From assembly GCA_028281765.1 (NCBI GenBank), contig JANQJF010000059.1:1-64000 (forward strand): a stretch of DNA of 64,000 bases. The letters run 5' to 3'. Of the stretch, positions 59,944-64,000 are shown one piece after another. The notes beneath the pieces are model-generated. The model was not told the origin of the DNA. It was given only the letters and a program-made list of their open reading frames with translations, and searched no databases. A program made the position numbers and the translations under genes. The stretch comes from Planctomycetota bacterium (GTDB taxonomy: Bacteria; Planctomycetota; UBA1135; UBA2386). Each line of letters opens with the position of its first letter. Within the stretch, counting starts at the first letter, position 1.

Positions 59944-61929
59944 ATGCGCACCGCCGTCTGTGCCCTGGTCCTTCTGGCGCCGCTCACAACCGCGCAGGAA
60001 CCGCCGAAGCCCGCGCCACTCCACATTCGCGTCTCGGACGACGCGGGCCGGCCAGCCGCTGGAATCCCGCTGGCCGTGTGCGTCGCGGGCGCGTCGACCT
60101 TGCGGGGCACGCCTGTCGTGATCGGGAAATCCGATGCCAGAGGCTGCGTCAGCCTGACCGCGCCCCCGCTTCCGATCCCCGTTGCGCTCGGCGCGCGCCT
60201 CGGGTTCCCCGTCGCGGACCCGGTCGTGCTGCAGGCGAACACTCGCCCCGACGACCCGATCGAACTCCGCACCGTCCCCATCGGGAGCGTGCGTGTTTGG
60301 ATCGCAGACGCAGACGGCACGCCTCAGAAGCTGGCGGGCGCCACCCTGCGTCGCGGTCCCAACGCCCCGGAGTTCGAAGGGACCGTGGCCGCGGACGAAG
60401 AATCGGTGACGTTTCCGCACGTCGGGCTCGGGCTACGCCTCACGGTGACACTGCGATTCGGCAACGAGAACCGCGTCCACGTGGTCCGCACGTTCGACGG
60501 CCCGACGCGCCCACGAGAGATGATCGTCACAGAGCTGGCCGCCGAAGCGGCTCCGGAACTGTCGATGCGACTCCTCGGCATGGACGGGAAGCCGGTCTGC
60601 GACGAGTCCATCGGGTGCATCTCGGGTTTCTGGCCGAGCCCGACCGGCACTCTGCAGCGCACGGATTCGACCGGGCGCCTCGTCGTGCCGCTCGACCAAC
60701 GCGCCATGCGCACGTGCAGCAAGCGGCTCACTCTGATTCGACGGGACCAAGACGGCGCGTCCCTGGGGGCGAATGCGATCGACCTATCGCAATACCCGAC
60801 GCACGGCCGCAGCGAACTCGGCGACGTTCGACTCATCGCGGAGCCGGTGATGGTCGCGGGGCACATCCGGACCTCGAGCGGAGACGCCGTCCCCGACTTC
60901 GAAGTCCGTGTCCGCACCTCGGTCCGGTGGCTCGGACAGAGGAACACCGAACGCTGGATGGCACACGGGCGCTCCGATTCCTCCGGCGCGTTCGAAGTGC
61001 GAGGGATCGCCTACGGATCGCCGCAGGACGATCACGTTCGCGTCGAATCCGCGCGATCCAATCGGCAGCTCACGCCCCGCGGGAGCGTGCCGAGAGGCAG
61101 CGCCAACGCGGAGTTCACGGTGCAGGCGGTCACGACTGTCCGCCTTCCTATCGACCCATTCGAGATTCCGTTCGACGGCTCCGTGCGCTTGATCCGAGGA
61201 TCGAATTCACACGTCAGCACCCCAACGAACGAGGCCTGCAAGTTCCATGGCATCCCTCCAGGGACGTACGAGCTCCAGGTATCTCTCCGCACCGGAGAAG
61301 TCGTCTACAGCCGATCCGACGTCGTCGTTCCGATGACCGACTCCGAGCACGAGCTGCCGCGATTCGCATGGCGGTCGTGCTGCAAGCCGATCACCCTGGA
61401 GTTCAAGACGCCTGACGGCGAGCCGCTGAAGGGCGGTTGGTACCAACGCAACGGATCCGGCGGCTCGCTGCTCGGCCCAATCCACACCTACGTCGGCACC
61501 GAGGGAGCGAGCGTCACGGTGACGCATCCGCAGTACCTGACGGCGCGGGTGGACGCCGCGGTTCAAGATCAAAGCGTCACGCTCACCCCCCGGCCGCAGG
61601 TGCGCGTGCGGATGCGGAAGTTGCCCGAGCTTCCCGAGGGGAGCGCTCTCCTCGCCGAGATCATCGAGCCCAAGCCTGCTCGCTCGATGATGCTGTTCGG
61701 CACGGCCCAGCATTTCATCCGGATCCAAGACACGGTCGCCACACTGATCCCGGAGTCCATCGGCGCGACGAAGCTGGCGCTGCGCTGGCGCGCCGCGCCG
61801 GGAGCCGAAGCGACGATACTGCCCGGAAGCATTCGGCTCGACATCGATACGACCCCGCGGCAAGACGTAGACGTGGAGCCGCCGAGCGAGATGCTGCGAG
61901 CTCTGCGCACGGCGATCCGATCTCGCTGA
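59944..61929 (+). CDS. Secreted multi-domain protein with carboxypeptidase-regulatory-like domains
   Basis: This 661-residue protein has a signal peptide ending in LTTAQ. It then shows repeated Ig-like beta-sandwich units in the style of carboxypeptidase regulatory-like (CarboxypepD_reg) domains. Examples are LHIRVSDDAGRPAAGIPLAV, VMVAGHIRTSSGDAVPDFEV and ITLEFKTPDGEPLKGGWY. No enzyme domain is visible. It probably acts as a surface or periplasmic structural protein. The ATG at 59944 starts the signal peptide; the frame remains open into the divergent gene. Confidence 0.75.
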   Translation: MRTAVCALVLLAPLTTAQEPPKPAPLHIRVSDDAGRPAAGIPLAVCVAGASTLRGTPVVIGKSDARGCVSLTAPPLPIPVALGARLGFPVADPVVLQANTRPDDPIELRTVPIGSVRVWIADADGTPQKLAGATLRRGPNAPEFEGTVAADEESVTFPHVGLGLRLTVTLRFGNENRVHVVRTFDGPTRPREMIVTELAAEAAPELSMRLLGMDGKPVCDESIGCISGFWPSPTGTLQRTDSTGRLVVPLDQRAMRTCSKRLTLIRRDQDGASLGANAIDLSQYPTHGRSELGDVRLIAEPVMVAGHIRTSSGDAVPDFEVRVRTSVRWLGQRNTERWMAHGRSDSSGAFEVRGIAYGSPQDDHVRVESARSNRQLTPRGSVPRGSANAEFTVQAVTTVRLPIDPFEIPFDGSVRLIRGSNSHVSTPTNEACKFHGIPPGTYELQVSLRTGEVVYSRSDVVVPMTDSEHELPRFAWRSCCKPITLEFKTPDGEPLKGGWYQRNGSGGSLLGPIHTYVGTEGASVTVTHPQYLTARVDAAVQDQSVTLTPRPQVRVRMRKLPELPEGSALLAEIIEPKPARSMMLFGTAQHFIRIQDTVATLIPESIGATKLALRWRAAPGAEATILPGSIRLDIDTTPRQDVDVEPPSEMLRALRTAIRSR

Positions 61930-61953
61930 ATGCGGAGAACGTCGTCGCCCGAT

Positions 61954-62058
61954 TCAGTCCTTGAGGACGCCCTGCAGCCACTTCTTGGTCGTGCGCCAGT
62001 CTTCCGCGACGACGTGACGCGACAGCCCCAGACTCTCGGCCGTCTCGTCGACGGTCAC
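61954..62058 (-). pseudogene. Sigma region-4-like fragment (34 codons)
   Basis: On the minus strand, codons from a GTG at 62058 to the TGA at 61954-61956 encode TVDETAESLGLSRHVV, EDWRTTKKWL and then KD at the end. It is the pattern of the C-terminal helix-turn-helix of planctomycete ECF sigma factors (TIGR02999-like), including the D-W-R-A-x-W motif. Upstream sequence has no sigma homology in any register I tried, so this is probably a remnant of a lost sigma gene. The GTG overlaps the MORN gene stop (GTGA), so it could alternatively be translated as a tiny HTH protein. Confidence 0.55.
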
Positions 62059-62336
62059 TGGCCGTCGCTGTGCTCGTCCGTGTACGTGCCACGCATGCGC
62101 GGCGCGCCGTTCTCGTAGAACCACTCCCAGGCTCCGGTCTGCACGTCGTCGATGTAGCTACCGCGAGAACGGGCCTGCCCGTTCGGCCAGTAGTGCACCC
62201 ACGGACCGACCTGCTTGCCCCCCACGAGACGGCCCTCGGACTTCGGCGTGCCGTCCTCGTGGAGCTCACGATGCTCGACGACGCTCTGGCAGCCGAGCAG
62301 CGCAGCGAGCGGGAGCAGTGCGATCCGGAGCTGCAT
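62055..62336 (-). CDS. MORN-repeat lipoprotein
   Basis: This 93-residue protein has a lipoprotein signal (LAALLGC, Cys16). It then has three MORN-like repeats of the YwqK type, each with a G-W--Y--NG pattern: GPWVHYWPNGQARSRGSY, GAWEWFYENGAPRMRGTY and a partial first unit. Such proteins sit at the cell surface; some are labelled antitoxins of toxin-antitoxin systems by automatic annotation, a label not supported here. Its start overlaps the DUF1080 gene stop by one base (TGATG). Confidence 0.83.
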   Translation of the reverse strand: MQLRIALLPLAALLGCQSVVEHRELHEDGTPKSEGRLVGGKQVGPWVHYWPNGQARSRGSYIDDVQTGAWEWFYENGAPRMRGTYTDEHSDGQ

Positions 62337-64000
62337 CAGAGTCGTCGCGCCATGAGCCGCTCGACGCGCAGCTCCGTCCCCGGTCCGACCTCGAGCGCGA
62401 TGCGCCCGCCGTCGAAGCGCTTCTCGGCATCGACCACGCTCGCGACTTCGACTCCGTTCAGGAAGATCCGCACTTCGGTGCCCGCGTCGACGTCACGACA
62501 CCGCACGACGTAGTCGAACTTCGTCCCGCCGGGCACGAGGTCCGTCTGGATGTCGCGGAAGCCGACGAGGCTGCCCGTATTGGTCGCCGCGCCGCCGGTG
62601 CAGTTGATCTCGGCTTCGTAGCCTTTCTCACCGTCGAAGCGGAAGCGCAGCCCCGCATCGCCGCCGTCGTTGACCTGCAGGCGCAACCGGAGTTCGAAGT
62701 CGCGCCACGTGTCGAGTTCGGACACGAGCCGACCCGCGCCACCCGACGCGCGCAGCACTCCGTCCGACCAGTTCCACTTCGCGGCGCCGCGCTGCGACCA
62801 GCCCGTCAGTTGAGCATCGGTCAGCAGGTCTTGCTCTTCGGAGATCGCGGCGTCGCGCAGTGACGCATCGTCGAGCGACTTCACTCGGATATCGCCGAGG
62901 CAGACCTTGCGGCCCGTGCTCTGGAAGAAGAACGGCGCCCACGACACCTCGCCCTTCTCGCCGCCGGGGGTCGGCCCCTCGAGCTCGGCGAGAGGGACGA
63001 CCTCGACGCCATCGAGCGCAACGCCTTCGACGCGTGCCTTCTGCGTGCGCTTGCCGCTCCCATCGAATCGCGGCGCGCGGAACCGGCCGGTCAGCTTGTG
63101 CCAGATGCCGTGCCCTTGGTACGCACGCTTGCCGTTGCGCGGCTTCTTCGTGTTGATCACGCCACCGAGACCGTTCGGATCGTCGTTGATCTGCAGCTCG
63201 TAGCGCTGCATCAGATACATCCCGCTGTCGCCCTTGTCCGGTAGCATGAAGCGGAAGAAGAACTCGTAGTCCCGCAGCTCGACCTTCGAGCGGAAGTGCG
63301 TCGGACTGTCGCCCGAATTGACGAGGGCGCCGATACCCGGGCGCGTGACCAACTTCGTCGGATCCGTCTCGTCGAGGTCGACGTCACACAGCTCCCATCC
63401 TCGCTGATCGAACATGCCGAGCGCGTCGCCCCACGTCAGGTGCAACCAGCCTTCCGAATCGCCGGTCCGCACGCTCGGTGGCTCGACGATGCGGTTGACA
63501 CGCTCGGTCGTGAGCGGCCCTTCGGGCAGCTGGTTGATCGTGTAGTGGAACTCGTCGTGTAGCAGCGGCCGACCGGCCGCGGAGCGCAAACCCGGCAGCT
63601 TGATGCCGATGCAGCGGGCCGGTTCCATCCCGGCGATGCGCAGCCGCAACTGCTTGCCGTCGGCGCTGCGCTCCGCGGCAGTCACTTTCACCGGCGTGCG
63701 TCCCTGGATCGGCGAGCCGTAGTCCCACCAGTAGTTGTAGTGATAGAGCTCCGCCTCGATCGCGGCGGTGTCCACGTCGTCGGCCACCGGCTCGGTGAAG
63801 TTCACGAGGAACCCGTCCTGCTGCAGCGCGACGCTCTGCATCTCGAACGCGGCCTTGCCCGTGAAGCGCAGGCGACCGAGCCCGTGTGACGGACCGCGTC
63901 CGCCCCAGCCACGGTTCGTGTATCCGACGATCAGCGAGTGGTCCGGCGCGAACTCGACGCGGCACACCGACCCGAGCTTCTGCCGGAACAGGAACGCCGC
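62336..64000 (-). CDS. DUF1080 protein with PVC-dehydrogenase module, 5' end outside window
   Basis: The frame is open to the window edge at 64000, so at least 554 residues are visible and the N-terminus is missing. Order: the end of a PVC-type propeller module (SVALQQDGFLVNFTEPV through SAAGRPLLHDEFHY), then a DUF1080 (3-keto-disaccharide hydrolase-like, concanavalin-type) domain containing RDYEFFFRFMLPDKGDSGMY, then a second DUF1080 domain with FELRLRLQVNDGGDAGLRFR. It probably binds or degrades a polysaccharide outside the cytoplasm. The GTG at 63967 is internal, not the true start. Confidence 0.88.
   Translation of the reverse strand, partial: AAFLFRQKLGSVCRVEFAPDHSLIVGYTNRGWGGRGPSHGLGRLRFTGKAAFEMQSVALQQDGFLVNFTEPVADDVDTAAIEAELYHYNYWWDYGSPIQGRTPVKVTAAERSADGKQLRLRIAGMEPARCIGIKLPGLRSAAGRPLLHDEFHYTINQLPEGPLTTERVNRIVEPPSVRTGDSEGWLHLTWGDALGMFDQRGWELCDVDLDETDPTKLVTRPGIGALVNSGDSPTHFRSKVELRDYEFFFRFMLPDKGDSGMYLMQRYELQINDDPNGLGGVINTKKPRNGKRAYQGHGIWHKLTGRFRAPRFDGSGKRTQKARVEGVALDGVEVVPLAELEGPTPGGEKGEVSWAPFFFQSTGRKVCLGDIRVKSLDDASLRDAAISEEQDLLTDAQLTGWSQRGAAKWNWSDGVLRASGGAGRLVSELDTWRDFELRLRLQVNDGGDAGLRFRFDGEKGYEAEINCTGGAATNTGSLVGFRDIQTDLVPGGTKFDYVVRCRDVDAGTEVRIFLNGVEVASVVDAEKRFDGGRIALEVGPGTELRVERLMARRL

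Noticed and set aside
58197..61415. Plus-strand open frame of 1072 codons
   Set aside because: It runs antisense to the diheme propeller gene and out of frame with the secreted protein gene. The translation is Arg-rich and has no recognisable motif.
62055..62336. Toxin-antitoxin module (MORN protein as antitoxin)
   Set aside because: No toxin-like partner is beside it, and the protein is a lipoprotein. The automatic antitoxin label for this repeat family is not supported by the context.

Overview
The window is high-GC bacterial DNA (about two thirds G+C by eye), densely packed with genes. Several families point to Planctomycetota: a coupled DUF1549/DUF1553 (PSD1/PSCyt1) cytochrome protein and DUF1501 protein (45936-49894), a DUF1080-containing protein (62336-64000), PVC-type beta-propeller 'dehydrogenase' modules, and a Kelch-propeller protein with a Gly-Cys C-terminal domain of a kind I associate with this phylum. 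There are many lipoproteins and secreted proteins, weak Shine-Dalgarno sites and frequent 4-bp start/stop overlaps. No rRNA, tRNA, CRISPR array or plasmid or phage replication gene was seen. Genus and species cannot be given.

Layout. 1-2042: the 3' end of a TPR-repeat gene coupled to a metallophosphoesterase. 2221-4347: an M48 protease with TPRs. 4354-7921 (minus): a Mla-type lipid ABC transporter (permease with STAS, ATPase, MCE protein, auxiliary lipoprotein). 8027-11030: a TraF-like outer-membrane barrel, a patatin lipoprotein and a small membrane protein. 11172-18444: an eight-haem cytochrome c/TPR lipoprotein divergent from two coupled TPR proteins. 18458-23580: an NRDE protein, an MFS transporter and a secreted glycosidase-like protein. 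23581-26313: an ECF sigma factor and membrane anti-sigma pair, and a small zinc-ribbon protein. 26315-31235: an amidohydrolase/M28 peptidase fusion, a sugar nucleotidyltransferase and an aldose 1-epimerase. 31355-33565: the Kelch protein.

33571-44797 (minus) is an apparently complete tad (Flp pilus) locus in the order secretin, Flp pilin, prepilin peptidase, TadE, CpaB, TadG, TadZ, TadA, TadB, TadC, TadD-like lipoprotein. It is nearly all translationally coupled. A hairpin follows the pilin gene and a duplicated ~32-bp motif lies upstream of both the secretin and pilin genes. Divergent from it are a Cys/His-rich membrane protein and an ECF sigma factor with a Cys/His-rich linker.

45936-54870 holds the DUF1501/PSD1 pair, a cytochrome c/propeller pair, a discoidin-domain lipoprotein and a sodium:solute symporter, a typical planctomycete polymer or small-molecule catabolic set. 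54914-56056 is an FMN-dependent 2-hydroxyacid dehydrogenase. At 56086-57233 a REP-associated tyrosine transposase (RAYT) gene is bounded by 62-bp inverted repeats that are themselves hairpins. The right end holds a diheme YVTN-propeller lipoprotein, a secreted multi-domain protein, a short sigma-region-4-like remnant overlapping a MORN lipoprotein gene, and a DUF1080 protein cut by the window edge.

The most unusual items are the RAYT element with its paired inverted hairpins, the amidohydrolase-peptidase fusion, the candidate metal-sensing sigma locus, the repeated motif in the tad locus, and the sigma-like remnant.
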